DNA from: CAYNRE01 sp964399535 | GTDB taxonomy: Bacteria; Planctomycetota; Planctomycetia; Pirellulales; CAYNRE01 | Length of the DNA stretch: 64,000 nt | Assembly: GCA_964399535.1 (NCBI GenBank) | Contig: CAYNRE010000009.1 | Location: 682,001-746,000 of the forward strand | Direction of reading: 5' to 3' | Part shown: positions 7,438-16,136 of the stretch, piece after piece | How the letters are laid out: each line of letters begins with the position of its first letter | Position numbering within the stretch: the first letter of the stretch is position 1 | The notes under the pieces: model-generated | The model's database searches: none | What the model was told of the DNA's origin: nothing | Seen by the model: the letters and a program-made list of their open reading frames with translations, nothing else | Position numbers and translations under genes: made by a program

Positions 7438-9276
7438 TTGGCGACCCGGAGTTCGCGTCTCTTGCCGCCCGATGGTTCCCAGCGTTTCGTCGCCCGATTG
7501 CCCCTGCCTCGGGCCCTGGGGCTGCTCATGCTGCCCATGGCGGTCGTCCAGGGGGTGTTTTTCGTGTTGGCGCCGCTTGATGCCCCTTGGCGGGCGGCCG
7601 GGCTGGCCCTCTCGGGGCTCGCCTGCCTGTTGGCCGGATGGCTGGTTTGGCGCCCCTCGAAGCTGGCGGCCTGGCTGCTCTTGGCCGGTCTTGCCGGCAG
7701 CGCCTCGCTGTATTTCACGGGGCAATACCGGATTCACGTGGGGCGGGCCCTGCTGGCCGTGGAATCGTTGACTCTGCTGGGTTACCTGGCTCCGGCGGTG
7801 CTGATCGCCCTGCGCGGTCTGGGAATTTCGGCGGCCCGGGCCTGGTTGCTGGTGGTCAGCCTGCTCATTCCCATCGGCGCCTGGAGTTGCTTGAGAATCG
7901 TTCCGCTTGCGGCGGCACCGCCTCGTTGGCCCTACTGGCGCTACGAATCGGGCAGCGCTCAGCTCGATCGGCTGCGGGGCTACGTGGTTTCGCCCGGTGC
8001 GCTGGCGCGGACCTATTACCCGGACAATCCGCGCGGCTATTTCGAAGATGCGTCGACCGATCCGTTGGCTCAGCGAAGGCTCGGCCCGTTGCAGTTCCGT
8101 TCGCTCCGCGAAGGGGCGGGCCGGCTGGTGCCCGCGGGTGAGGGTTCGCGGGTGCAGCGCGTCGAGCTGGAGCAGAAGTTCGTGGACGAACCCTGGCTGG
8201 TACATCTGGCGCTGCATGAAGTGCCGCTTGAGCCGGGGCGCGAACACGTGCTTACCTTTCGCGGCCGCGCCGACCAGGAACGTGAAATCGTTTGGACCAT
8301 TTATCGCGCCCTGCCGACCCACCGCGACGTGGTCCCCTGGCGCAGCGTGCCGCTCGACGACCAATGGCGCACCTTCAGCGCCCACTTCTCGGTGCCCAGC
8401 GACCCGGGCACCTGTGAACTGGTGTTCAACCTGGCCGGCGACCTGCCGCCGGTGGAAATCGACGATGTGCGGCTCGAGGCCGTGGCCGGCCAATCGCTGG
8501 CGGTGCCCCAGGTAACTCCGTTTTCCGTCGCCTATCGCTTCAATCAGGCCGGCTTTCGTGGCAACGATTACCCGGTCGAACGCCCGGCCGACACGTTTCG
8601 AATCGTCGTGCTCGGAGATTCGGTCACCTTTGGTCAGGGAGTGCACCAGGCAGACACGTTCAGTTCCCGGCTGGAGCAATCCCTGAACGCGGCCCCCGCC
8701 GGCGGTTTGGAAAACCGTCGACGATTCGAGGTGATCAACTGCGGGCTTTGCGGCTACTCGACCCGCGAGGAGCGGGCCAGTTTTGAGAGCGTAGCCCACC
8801 GCTTCGATCCCCAGTTGGTGCTGCTGGTGATGTTTTCCAACGACTATCTCGATTCGGGTCAACAGAGCGATCGGCAGCTCGACCGGCTGGTGGGTCTGGA
8901 GCAGGCCGAAGAGGCATTAGCCTCGGTGACGGGCCGGCGGTTCGAGGCCTGTTTGAGCGAGGTTCGAGCCCTCGAGGCCAGTTGCCGGAAGCAGGGTGCC
9001 CGGCTGGCGGTCGTGCTGTTTCGCTACAGCCGCTTCGACGACCTGTGGCGCCAGTTGCACGACGCCGTGGCCACGGAGCTGGCCGACGGGTCGATTCCCT
9101 GGATCGACCTGGGAGATCCGATCTTGGAGCGGTTTCGCCCCGAACACTGTTCGGTGCATACCTTTGACGGGCACCCCAACGAGCGCGTACACCGATTGGC
9201 GGCCCGGCTGATCGAACAGTTTCTGCGAGAGCGAAGCTTGTTGCCTTCCGATGAGCCCTCGGCGGCGGGGTCGTAA
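7438..9276 (+). CDS. Membrane-anchored SGNH/GDSL-type hydrolase
   Basis: 612 residues. The N-terminal third holds four to five hydrophobic helices (about residues 20-165). A beta-rich extracytoplasmic segment follows (WRTFSAHFSVPSDPGTCELV), resembling a carbohydrate-binding-like module. The C-terminal SGNH hydrolase domain (about 380-600) has block I FRIVVLGDSVTFGQG with nucleophile Ser, an INCGLCGYST region, VMFSNDYLDS and the terminal HTFDGHPNE, which supplies the Asp-His pair. Related enzymes deacylate or esterify extracellular polysaccharides; the substrate is unknown. The start is uncertain: TTG at 7438 has no clear ribosome-binding site, and the first in-frame ATG is 7528, inside the first hydrophobic helix. 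Confidence 0.75.
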   Translation: MATRSSRLLPPDGSQRFVARLPLPRALGLLMLPMAVVQGVFFVLAPLDAPWRAAGLALSGLACLLAGWLVWRPSKLAAWLLLAGLAGSASLYFTGQYRIHVGRALLAVESLTLLGYLAPAVLIALRGLGISAARAWLLVVSLLIPIGAWSCLRIVPLAAAPPRWPYWRYESGSAQLDRLRGYVVSPGALARTYYPDNPRGYFEDASTDPLAQRRLGPLQFRSLREGAGRLVPAGEGSRVQRVELEQKFVDEPWLVHLALHEVPLEPGREHVLTFRGRADQEREIVWTIYRALPTHRDVVPWRSVPLDDQWRTFSAHFSVPSDPGTCELVFNLAGDLPPVEIDDVRLEAVAGQSLAVPQVTPFSVAYRFNQAGFRGNDYPVERPADTFRIVVLGDSVTFGQGVHQADTFSSRLEQSLNAAPAGGLENRRRFEVINCGLCGYSTREERASFESVAHRFDPQLVLLVMFSNDYLDSGQQSDRQLDRLVGLEQAEEALASVTGRRFEACLSEVRALEASCRKQGARLAVVLFRYSRFDDLWRQLHDAVATELADGSIPWIDLGDPILERFRPEHCSVHTFDGHPNERVHRLAARLIEQFLRERSLLPSDEPSAAGS

Positions 9277-9287
9277 CCGCGTTTCGC

Positions 9288-10196
9288 TCAGCGGCGAGGC
9301 TCTTGGACGGGGGGCCGGCCTCCGGCGGAAGCCTGCCGCGGGCCGTGTGCCGGAACCTGGGGCAAGGGTTCGTCGAGCGCCAGCGGTTCAGCCATTTCCA
9401 CGCGGTGCTGCCAGCCGCGCGGGGCGCGCGGCGCGGCAAAGTCTCCCTTGAGGAACCCCAGGGGATCGTTGGTCACGATATCTTTGAATTGGTGGATCGT
9501 GCGGTCCTGGCCGTTGGGCAGGTGAATGCGGATGGCCGAGGGAAGCATCGACTCTTGATCGATAATCAGCTCGGCACGTTTGAAATTAGCCGCATCCTGG
9601 CGGTAGCGGGGAAAGGCCTCGAGCCAGATCTCGCCCGGCCGGTTGGCAGGCGGCGCCAACAGCCTGAGATAGTAGCGCTGCTTGAGTTTGGCCGCGCTGG
9701 TGCTGAATAGAAAGGGCAGCGGCCCGTCTTCAATCGCCTTGCCCTGCATTTCCGGGGGCAGCCGGCGCTCGACCAGTTCTTTCTGCTGGTGGTTGAATTC
9801 GAAGATCGCCTGCCCGTCGCAGACCCAGTACTCGGCCCACTCCTCTTCCTCGGTGGGCTTCACTCGGTACAGCGCCTGGTCGGGGTTTTTGTAGCGCAGC
9901 TCGCCCTCGGTAAAGACCTTGGTGTTAAAGACGTTGTTCTCCTCCCAGCGGAGCAGCTTGCACTTAAAGGTGCGAATGCGCTGAGCGCGCTTTTCCCATT
10001 GCCCCAGCACCTGATCGAGCGCTTGCTGCTGGGGAGGCGTGAGCCGGAACGGCTCGACCGGAGGGGGCACGTCGACCGGCGGGGTGGCGTTGGGCAGCGC
10101 CCGCGGCCCAGCGTTTTGCGCCCGGGCGGGCGACCCCGGCAGGGCAAGAAAGCTCGTCACCACGATTGCACACACCACGGCTCTCAGGTCCGCCAT
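9288..10196 (-). CDS. Exported protein of the planctomycete TIGR03009 type
   Basis: 302 residues with a signal peptide (MADLRAVVCAIVVTSFLA..SPARA, cleavage before Q). The mature part resembles the TIGR03009 family of Planctomycetota: a LTPPQQQALDQVLGQWEKRA helix, FKCKLLRWEENNVFNTK, GELRYKNPDQALYRV, WVCDGQAIFEFNHQQKELVERRLPPE, and LIIDQESMLPSAIRIHLPNG. The alternating-strand pattern recalls LolA/LppX-like lipoprotein carriers, but that is inference. The frame is open to 10268; I took the ATG at 10196 because it starts the signal peptide and avoids overlap with the upstream lipoprotein gene, which ends 52 bp away. The two genes probably form an operon. Confidence 0.75.
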   Translation of the reverse strand: MADLRAVVCAIVVTSFLALPGSPARAQNAGPRALPNATPPVDVPPPVEPFRLTPPQQQALDQVLGQWEKRAQRIRTFKCKLLRWEENNVFNTKVFTEGELRYKNPDQALYRVKPTEEEEWAEYWVCDGQAIFEFNHQQKELVERRLPPEMQGKAIEDGPLPFLFSTSAAKLKQRYYLRLLAPPANRPGEIWLEAFPRYRQDAANFKRAELIIDQESMLPSAIRIHLPNGQDRTIHQFKDIVTNDPLGFLKGDFAAPRAPRGWQHRVEMAEPLALDEPLPQVPAHGPRQASAGGRPPVQEPRR

Positions 10197-10248
10197 GACA
10201 CAGCTCGGCGCCTTGCGCGGCGCCGCTCCTCGGCTTGGGCTCGATCCG

Positions 10249-11253
10249 TCAGTCGGTTGCTTCGCCACCCTGGGGCGGCAATGGATCCGGTTCCAGGTTC
10301 ACATCCCCGCTGGCCTCGTCCGGAGCGCCAACCGGCGCTTGGGCATCTTCGGCCAGGTTCCAATCGTCGCTCGGCGAAGTTTGATCCAGGTCGAGCAACT
10401 CATCCACGCTGAATACACCGTCGTTCTGGGTCTGGGCCAACCGCACCAGGAGCAGCTTCTGTTCTCGGGCCCCGGCCTGTTTGCCGGGCGTGACGAAGTA
10501 GTGATGTCCCAGGCTGCCCGGGCGGTCGCTCCGGCCGGCCAGCACCAGGATTTCGCCGGGAGCCAGCTCGACGTCGAACATCAAGCGCTCGAAGGCCTTG
10601 CGGTCGCGCCCAGGCTCGAAATAAACCAGCCCCATTTCGGGCTGGGCCGCCAGTCGCGGGCGTGCCTGGCCGTAGTGCAACTCGGGCAACAAGTCGAGCC
10701 GCACGTTGCCGTTCGCTCGGGGCCAGGCGCGGAGCATGAAGCAGCATTCGGCGTCGGTGTAATCGCGGCCTTCGAGCGAACCGCCGGCGTCGATCTCGAA
10801 CACCGGCAATCGCGGATACGGGCCGGCGGCCACGACTTCGACTCGCTTGGCCGGGCGCGCCTGGACGTGGCGCGTGGTGATTGTGGACTCAGTGTCGAAA
10901 TTGATCACCGCCGCCTCGGAACTCGGGGAGGGGGCCGGCTGCTTGGCCAGCTCCTTTTCCAGCGAGCGGGGCAAGTAGCCCGAGAGCACTCCGGCCCGCA
11001 TCCCCTGCTCTTCCAGGCTCCGGCGAACCGCAAGCGGCAGCTTCTGCTCGTCCACCTCGGTCCAAAGCTCTTGATCCAGATCGGCCCGGCCGAGTGGGAA
11101 TCGCACAAACGTCAGCTCGAGAACCACGCTGTCGGGCAACATGGTCACGGGCGCCAGCGGAGACCGCTCGCCGCGCGGACTCTGGGCGCAGCCGCACAAC
11201 GCGGCCAATAGCAGCAAACCCAAAGCTCGACCGATCCGGTGATTTGGCAACAC
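10249..11253 (-). CDS. Putative lipoprotein of unknown function
   Basis: 334 residues starting with a lipoprotein signal (LLLLAALCGCAQS; the lipobox reads LCGC), so it should be lipid-anchored. The mature protein contains SVVLELTFVRFPLG, a FDTESTITTRHVQARP strand region, LDLLPELHYGQARPRLAAQ, ELAPGEILVLAGRSDRPGSLGHHYFV and an acidic C-terminal tail of about 45 residues. The ELAPGEILVLAG block recalls the conserved GE..vi.G strand of secretin-type domains, but no full secretin fold can be claimed. It lies immediately upstream of the TIGR03009-type gene in the same direction. Confidence 0.65.
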   Translation of the reverse strand: MLPNHRIGRALGLLLLAALCGCAQSPRGERSPLAPVTMLPDSVVLELTFVRFPLGRADLDQELWTEVDEQKLPLAVRRSLEEQGMRAGVLSGYLPRSLEKELAKQPAPSPSSEAAVINFDTESTITTRHVQARPAKRVEVVAAGPYPRLPVFEIDAGGSLEGRDYTDAECCFMLRAWPRANGNVRLDLLPELHYGQARPRLAAQPEMGLVYFEPGRDRKAFERLMFDVELAPGEILVLAGRSDRPGSLGHHYFVTPGKQAGAREQKLLLVRLAQTQNDGVFSVDELLDLDQTSPSDDWNLAEDAQAPVGAPDEASGDVNLEPDPLPPQGGEATD

Positions 11254-11349
11254 GGCTGCCGATCGTTTCTCGGAAACGCTCCGGCCCCACGGCGCGGAGG
11301 TGGCCCTCGACGAAAATCGGCCAGAGGCTAGGGGCTATGCCCCGCCGTG

Positions 11350-12066
11350 TCAACGCCGAGCGCCGTTGCCCGGAGGTATGCCAGCAATGCTAGCGGTGGC
11401 AGGGGCCGCCGCCGGCGGGGGCAAAAGCGATTCGGCCTCACCCGGGGCCAGCGGAATCAGCCGCGGCGGTGGAATTCGCAGCCCGTAGACCGCGCCGTGC
11501 CTGCGACGCAGTTCCCCAAAGTCGAGGTGGAGGAATTCGTAGCAATCGGGGGGTGGCCCGGTGCGTAGCCAATCTTCGACCAGGCCGCGCATGGTGTCGT
11601 CGTACTGGCGCTGGGAAGGGCTATGGGCAAAGCACCTCCCAGGGTGGCGGCGCAGGTCTCCGTCGAACGCGGGGCTGATATGCCACAGTTCGTGGAAGAC
11701 CGTGGTTAGCTTCTCGCCCAGCGGCTGATCGAGAAACCGGGGCAGGTAGAATCGAAGCAGGTAAAGAAACTCGCGCCCCTCGGCCGTGAACAGCCGCTGA
11801 ATGGTCCAATCGCGCCCCCGGCGGCGCTGCACCAGGCTGCCGTCGACAAACCTCAGCGGCGTGAGCGTGGCCTGAATGCCGTGTAATACCGGTTTGCGCG
11901 CCTGGACGAAGCCGATGGCCACGGCGTCGAGGTTCACATGGGCCAGGGCCGGGGTGCGGTCGACGACCGCGCCCGCGAGCTGGCGAAAGCACTGGGTAAT
12001 ATCCAGCCCGGCGCGGGGCACAGCGGCCTCGCGAATCACTCGCCGCCAGGCAGGGCGACCCTCCAT
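11350..12066 (-). CDS. Putative zinc metallopeptidase (HELWH motif)
   Basis: 238 residues. The centre reads LTTVFHELWHISPAFDGD, a clear HExxH zinc-protease helix flanked by hydrophobic residues. The downstream segment DLRRHPGRCFAHSPSQRQYD could provide a third ligand (His or Asp). The N-terminus (REAAVPRAGLDITQCFRQL) and the strand VDRTPALAHVNLDAVAIGF precede the catalytic helix, as in small phage- and archaea-type putative metallopeptidases. There is no signal peptide, so it is probably cytoplasmic. It is the last gene before the ribosomal supercluster on the same strand, 71 bp downstream of rplQ, and could be co-transcribed with it. Substrate unknown. Confidence 0.65.
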   Translation of the reverse strand: MEGRPAWRRVIREAAVPRAGLDITQCFRQLAGAVVDRTPALAHVNLDAVAIGFVQARKPVLHGIQATLTPLRFVDGSLVQRRRGRDWTIQRLFTAEGREFLYLLRFYLPRFLDQPLGEKLTTVFHELWHISPAFDGDLRRHPGRCFAHSPSQRQYDDTMRGLVEDWLRTGPPPDCYEFLHLDFGELRRRHGAVYGLRIPPPRLIPLAPGEAESLLPPPAAAPATASIAGIPPGNGARR

Positions 12067-12137
12067 GAGCGCCTCGGTGCCCTCAAGACCACGAAGCCCG
12101 CCGCGTCATCGGCCGGTCGACGATGGCCGCGGGACGA

Positions 12138-12722
12138 CTAGCCGCCGCTCGGCGCCGACGAGCCCTCGAAAGCGGGCGCGGCCGCCTTGGTGGTGACCCG
12201 GTCGCGAACGCCCGTGAATTCCAAAATGGCCCGCGTGCCCGCATCGCCCAGGCGGGGCTTGGCCAGCCGCAAGATTCGGGTATAGCCGCCGGGCCGATCG
12301 GCGAACCGCGGGGCGACGGTCTCGAACAGCACCTTCACCGCCTGCTTGTCGCCCAGCAGCACTAGCACCCGTCGCCGGGCAGCCACGGCCGGAGCCTGGG
12401 CCGCGGCCCATTGCCTCCAGCGTGGACTCTCGCGCCAGGCCTTCCAGGCCTCGGTGCCACGCTTGGCGTCGGTTCCGAATTGCCGGGCCGCCTCTTCGGC
12501 GGGCAGAGCCCGCCGGGCAATGGTGATGCATTTCTCGACCCGGGGCCGAACCTCCTTGGCCTTGGCCAGGGTGGTAATGATGCGACCTTTGACCTTGGGC
12601 GAGTTGGGCGCGGTATCGTCGTCCAGCTCGGTCAGGAACAGGGCCGAAGCCAGATTCCGCAGCAGGGCCCGTTGATGGCTGGGGCAGCGTCCCAGCACGC
12701 GTCCGCGTTTGCGATGTCGCAT
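12138..12722 (-). CDS. rplQ: 50S ribosomal protein L17
   Basis: 194 residues. The canonical N-terminus MRHRKRGRVLGRCPSHQRAL and the core (NLASALFL, GRIITTLAKAKEVRP, VEKCITIARR) identify L17. It is much longer than E. coli L17 (127 aa). Roughly 35 residues rich in Trp, Arg and Ala (KRGTEAWKAWRESPRWRQW) are inserted after the helix containing EKCITIARR, and there is a short Ala/Ser-rich tail. The ordinary C-terminal half resumes with LFETVAPRFADRPGGYTRI. Last gene of the alpha operon, as in most bacteria. Confidence 0.95.
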   Translation of the reverse strand: MRHRKRGRVLGRCPSHQRALLRNLASALFLTELDDDTAPNSPKVKGRIITTLAKAKEVRPRVEKCITIARRALPAEEAARQFGTDAKRGTEAWKAWRESPRWRQWAAAQAPAVAARRRVLVLLGDKQAVKVLFETVAPRFADRPGGYTRILRLAKPRLGDAGTRAILEFTGVRDRVTTKAAAPAFEGSSAPSGG

Positions 12723-12817
12723 GATAACTACCGCTGACTGAAAGGTTCGTAATTTCCGGGCCGAGGCGAACGGCTCGATCTCTGACCCTGGGCCAGAGCA
12801 GAACAGCTAGCCAAACC

Positions 12818-13807
12818 TTAGAACACCGAGGGGGCAAGCACCCGCATGCCCAGCCGCAGCCCCATTTCGGACAGTTTTTCTTTCACTTCGTTGAGCGTGG
12901 TCTCGCCGAAATTGCGGACGTCGAGCAATTGATCTTCGCTGCGCGAGACCAGCTCGCGGACCGTGTTGATGGCTTCCGATTCCAGGCAGTTCATGGCGCG
13001 GACCGAAAGGTTGAGCTCGGCCAGGCTCATATTCAGCTTGGTCTCGAGGGCCATGTCGGAACCGAAGCCGCCGGCCCGGGCCTCGGCGTGAATGGCGTTG
13101 CCCAGTTCGTTGTACTGCACGAACGGGTTGAGGTGCTTGCGAAGAATCTTGGCGGCCTCGACCAGGGCCATTTCCGGGTGAATGGTGCCGTTGGTCCAGA
13201 TTTCCAGGGTGAGCTTGTCGTAGTTGGTTTTCTGACCGACGCGGGTTTCTTCAATCTCGTAGCGAACCCGTTCCACGGGGCTGAACACGGCGTCGATGGG
13301 AATGATGCCGATTTCCTGCACGTTGGGGCTGTGCTCGGTGGCGGGCACGTAGCCACGGCCGTTTTCCACAACCATTTCGACCACGAACGGCACATCGGTG
13401 GTGAGCGTGGCGATGACGTGGTCGCGGTTAATCACCTCCACGGCCTCGTCGGCTTGCACGTCGGCGCCGGTCACCACCCCCTTGGTGTTCTTTTCGATGC
13501 GGACCACCTTGGTCGACTCGCTGTGGTTTTTCACCACCAGCGACTTGATGTTGAGAATGATATCGGTCACGTCCTCCACCACGCCCGGCAGGGTGGTGAA
13601 CTCGTGCTGAGCACCGTGAATGCGCACCTGGGTGACCGAGCTGCCCTCCAAGCTGGAGAGCAGAATGCGCCGCAGGCTGTTGCCGACGGTGGTGCCGAAA
13701 CCGCGCTCGAATGGCTCGGCAATGAATTTGCCGTACGTACCGGTCAGGGTCGCCTTGTCACAGGTAACAAAGCTGGGAAGCTCAAGACCGCGCCAACGAA
13801 CTCGCAT
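12818..13807 (-). CDS. rpoA: DNA-directed RNA polymerase alpha subunit
   Basis: 329 residues, normal for the family. The N-terminal assembly domain (about 1-235) shows FIAEPFERGFGTTVGNSLRR, LEGSSVTQVRIHG and the LTLEIWTNGTIHPEMAL block. The C-terminal domain (about 250-315) carries the helix-hairpin-helix region LLDVRNFGETTLNEVKEKL used for contacts with upstream DNA and activators. GGAGG stands six bases before the ATG. Located between rpsD and rplQ. Confidence 0.97.
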   Translation of the reverse strand: MRVRWRGLELPSFVTCDKATLTGTYGKFIAEPFERGFGTTVGNSLRRILLSSLEGSSVTQVRIHGAQHEFTTLPGVVEDVTDIILNIKSLVVKNHSESTKVVRIEKNTKGVVTGADVQADEAVEVINRDHVIATLTTDVPFVVEMVVENGRGYVPATEHSPNVQEIGIIPIDAVFSPVERVRYEIEETRVGQKTNYDKLTLEIWTNGTIHPEMALVEAAKILRKHLNPFVQYNELGNAIHAEARAGGFGSDMALETKLNMSLAELNLSVRAMNCLESEAINTVRELVSRSEDQLLDVRNFGETTLNEVKEKLSEMGLRLGMRVLAPSVF

Positions 13808-13937
13808 GGGTCGCCTCCGTCATTGCCGCGGGGCCTGAGTAAAGCCACCGCGATGTGAGCACCAATTGCCCGAGCACCTCGACGGGCGGGGCCCGACCTC
13901 CAAACGGGTTGGAGCGCGACCGCCGCCTCTGCCGGGC

Positions 13938-14564
13938 TTACTTCGAGCACAATTCCACGATCAGTTGCACTTGGACCGGGATCGAAATATCGCCCGCCTC
14001 GGGCAGCCGCGAGACCCGACCCTCGGGCAGCCCCTCTTTGACCAGCGTCAGAAACTCGGGCACTTGCCGGCTGTCGTCTTCCAGGTTGGCCTGCACCGCC
14101 TGCAGGCTCTTGGTTCGATTCTTCACGCGAATGACATCGCCCGCCCGGAGCAAATAGCTGGGCCGATCCACCCGGCGGCCATTGACCGTAATGTGGCCAT
14201 GCACCACCAGCTGGCGGGCCTGAGCGCGGCTGACACCGAACCCGAGCCGATGGACGATATTGTCCAGCCGGCGCTCCAAGAGCTGCACCAGGGCTTCCCC
14301 CGTGTTGCCTTTGGATCGGGACGCCTCGGAGAAGTAGGTGCGGAACTGGCGCTCGAGCACGCCGTAGTAGTGTTTCACCTTCTGCTTTTCGCGAAGGTGC
14401 AGCCCGTAATCGGTTTGCTTGGCGCGTTTTGAGACGTGCATTCCCGGCGGCTGCCCGCGACGCTCCACGGCGCACTTCGGCGTATCGCACCGAGTGCCTT
14501 TGAGGAACAACTTCATCCCTTCGCGGCGGCAGAGACGACAAACCGGTCCGGTGGTTCGAGCCAT
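13938..14564 (-). CDS. rpsD: 30S ribosomal protein S4, zinc-binding form
   Basis: 208 residues. The N-terminus MARTTGPVCRLCRREGMKLF and then RCDTPKCAVERRG gives four cysteines (CxxC...CxxxxC), the metal-binding C+ version of S4. The S4 RNA-binding fold (RLDNIVHRLGFGVSRAQARQ, HGHITVNGRRVDRPSY) follows. S4 nucleates 30S assembly on 16S rRNA. 130 bp separate it from rpoA. Confidence 0.97.
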   Translation of the reverse strand: MARTTGPVCRLCRREGMKLFLKGTRCDTPKCAVERRGQPPGMHVSKRAKQTDYGLHLREKQKVKHYYGVLERQFRTYFSEASRSKGNTGEALVQLLERRLDNIVHRLGFGVSRAQARQLVVHGHITVNGRRVDRPSYLLRAGDVIRVKNRTKSLQAVQANLEDDSRQVPEFLTLVKEGLPEGRVSRLPEAGDISIPVQVQLIVELCSK

Positions 14565-14644
14565 GGGGTTCGCTTACGCTGTCTGAAGTTCGTTGGATTG
14601 CTTAGTTGTGTTTGGGTGGCGCTGGCGACCGGGAGCCGAGCTCC

Positions 14645-15025
14645 TTAGACGCGGCGCTTCTTGGGGGGGCGGCAGCCGTTGTGCGGCAGCGGGGTAACGT
14701 CTTCGATCGACTTGATCGACATGCCCGCGCTTTCCAGGGCGGTAATCGCGCTTTCGCGGCCGCTGCCCGGTCCACGCACCCGGACTTCCAGATCTTTAAC
14801 GCCGTATTTGGCGGCCTTCTCGGCGGCCTGCTGGGCGGCGCACTGGCCGGCAAACGGGGTGCTCTTGCGGCTTCCCTTGAATCCGCTCGTGCCGCCGCTG
14901 GCCCAGCAAAGCACGTCCCCCTTGGTGTCCGAGATGGTCACCGTGGTGTTGTTGAACGTCGCCTTGATGTGGGCGATGCCCACGGTGACATTGCGCCTAA
15001 GTTTGCGCCGCTTGCTCTTTGCCAC
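14645..15025 (-). CDS. rpsK: 30S ribosomal protein S11
   Basis: 126 residues starting at a GTG (GTGGCAAAGAGC, preceded by GGAGCAGGA). Motifs: VGIAHIKATFNNTTVTISDT, GTSGFKGSRKSTPFAGQCAA, VRVRGPGSGRESAITAL and the C-terminal PHNGCRPPKKRRV, which ends in the usual KKRRV. Part of the 30S platform. The gap to rpsM (260 bp) is unusually wide for this operon and shows no ORF. Confidence 0.97.
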   Translation of the reverse strand: MAKSKRRKLRRNVTVGIAHIKATFNNTTVTISDTKGDVLCWASGGTSGFKGSRKSTPFAGQCAAQQAAEKAAKYGVKDLEVRVRGPGSGRESAITALESAGMSIKSIEDVTPLPHNGCRPPKKRRV

Positions 15026-15285
15026 GATCCTGCTCCACAGCGAACTCGCCAGCCGCCCTCCGGCCAGACACCGATTCGCTTCGTTGTTTGCTCCAAAAAA
15101 ACGCCGCTCACCGCCCCGGCCCCGGCCAGGCGGGCGGGAGCCTTCGGACCGATTCCCTCGAACCGGGGCCGGTGCTCCGGCGAGCCCTCCCGGCAGGTTG
15201 CTCGACCCGTGAATCGGTTGGTTAGACTGTTTTCGTCCTCTTTGCCTGCTCAGCTCTCGACCGACCCGGCACCACCGGGGAGGTG

Positions 15286-15669
15286 TTACCTGAGATCCTT
15301 GACCCCCTTCTTGCCGGCCACGGTTTTCTTCGGACCCTTGCGAGTCCGGGCGTTGGTCCGCGTCCGCTGGCCCCGCACGGGCAGACCGCGACGATGGCGG
15401 ATGCCCCGGTAGCAGCCGATGTCTTTCAGTCGGGAGATATTCTGCGCCGTCTGCCGGCGAAGCTGGCCTTCGACGGTGTAGTCTTTATCGAGCAAGGCCG
15501 CGATCCGCGCCAGCTCGTCTTCGTGCAGCTCGCGGGCCTTGGCCTGCGGGTTCACGCCCGCCTTGTGGCACAGCTCGCGCGAAACCTGCTCGCCCACTCC
15601 GTACAAGTACTGCAAGGAGATGTAGGTCGGCTTGTCATTGGGAATGTCGACACCCAACAGACGCGGCAT
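15286..15669 (-). CDS. rpsM: 30S ribosomal protein S13
   Basis: 127 residues. MPRLLGVDIPNDKPTYISLQ starts the protein; YGVGEQVSRELCHKAGVNP, DIGCYRGIRHRRGLPVRGQR and RTRKGPKKTVAGKKG are characteristic. S13 contacts P-site tRNA and the intersubunit bridge. The frame is open far upstream, but the ATG at 15669 has GAGGAG ten bases before it and gives the family N-terminus. Confidence 0.97.
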   Translation of the reverse strand: MPRLLGVDIPNDKPTYISLQYLYGVGEQVSRELCHKAGVNPQAKARELHEDELARIAALLDKDYTVEGQLRRQTAQNISRLKDIGCYRGIRHRRGLPVRGQRTRTNARTRKGPKKTVAGKKGVKDLR

Positions 15670-15975
15670 CGTAACTGGCTCCTCAACGGCGCCCGCGGCA
15701 AGAACCGCGGAACGGTATTGTATTTGGCGCTTTGGCGGTCTTGCGACCGAGCCAGCGCCCTCGCTTCTTCGTCCGCCCCCCGCGGCAAGCACCGATCCCA
15801 TTCGTGCGCGTCGGCACGGTCTCGGGTCGACCCCTAGCGCGACTGCCGAGACAATCAATGCACCGGGCAGGACTCGCCATGCACCGGGCAGGACTCGCCC
15901 GCCAACCGCGCTCGGCCAACCGGAGCTGGCGAGCCTGCTGGCCTGCCCCGCACCGGGTCCGGAGTTCGATCGGGT
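15670..15975. other. Long rpmJ-rpsM spacer containing a duplicated 21-mer
   Basis: 306 bp between rpmJ and rpsM, where most bacteria have a few dozen bases. No convincing gene is present. It holds a perfect 21-bp tandem duplication at 15858-15899. I see no promoter of the quality of the one before rpmJ. Confidence 0.6.
15858..15899. repeat. Perfect two-copy 21-bp tandem repeat
   Basis: ATGCACCGGGCAGGACTCGCC occurs twice back to back (15858-15878 and 15879-15899) in the spacer between rpmJ and rpsM. The copies are identical, which suggests a recent duplication or a selected double site. Confidence 0.9.
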
Positions 15976-16089
15976 TTAACCCTGTCGCTGCTTATGGCGC
16001 GGATTGGTGCAAACCACGTATACCGTCCCGCGACGGCGCACGATCTTGCAGTGATCACAGATCCGGCGAACGCTGGCCCGCACTTTCAT
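15976..16089 (-). CDS. rpmJ: 50S ribosomal protein L36
   Basis: 37 residues. Reading the minus strand from the ATG at 16089 gives MKVRASVRRICDHCKIVRRR, then GTVYVVCTNPRHKQRQG and a TAA. The zinc-binding Cys-Cys-Cys-His set (CxxC, C, H) of the C+ form of L36 is intact. AGGAAAG precedes the start. First gene of the alpha operon here; infA, which often sits next to it, is missing. Confidence 0.96.
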   Translation of the reverse strand: MKVRASVRRICDHCKIVRRRGTVYVVCTNPRHKQRQG

Positions 16090-16136
16090 CGTCGCTACTT
16101 TCCTGGCGAGGACCCTGCTTTGGTCCGAAGCACCTT

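Noticed and set aside
8735..9439. 234-codon frame antisense to the SGNH hydrolase gene
   Set aside because: Arg/Pro-rich product, opposite a clear hydrolase domain with catalytic motifs.
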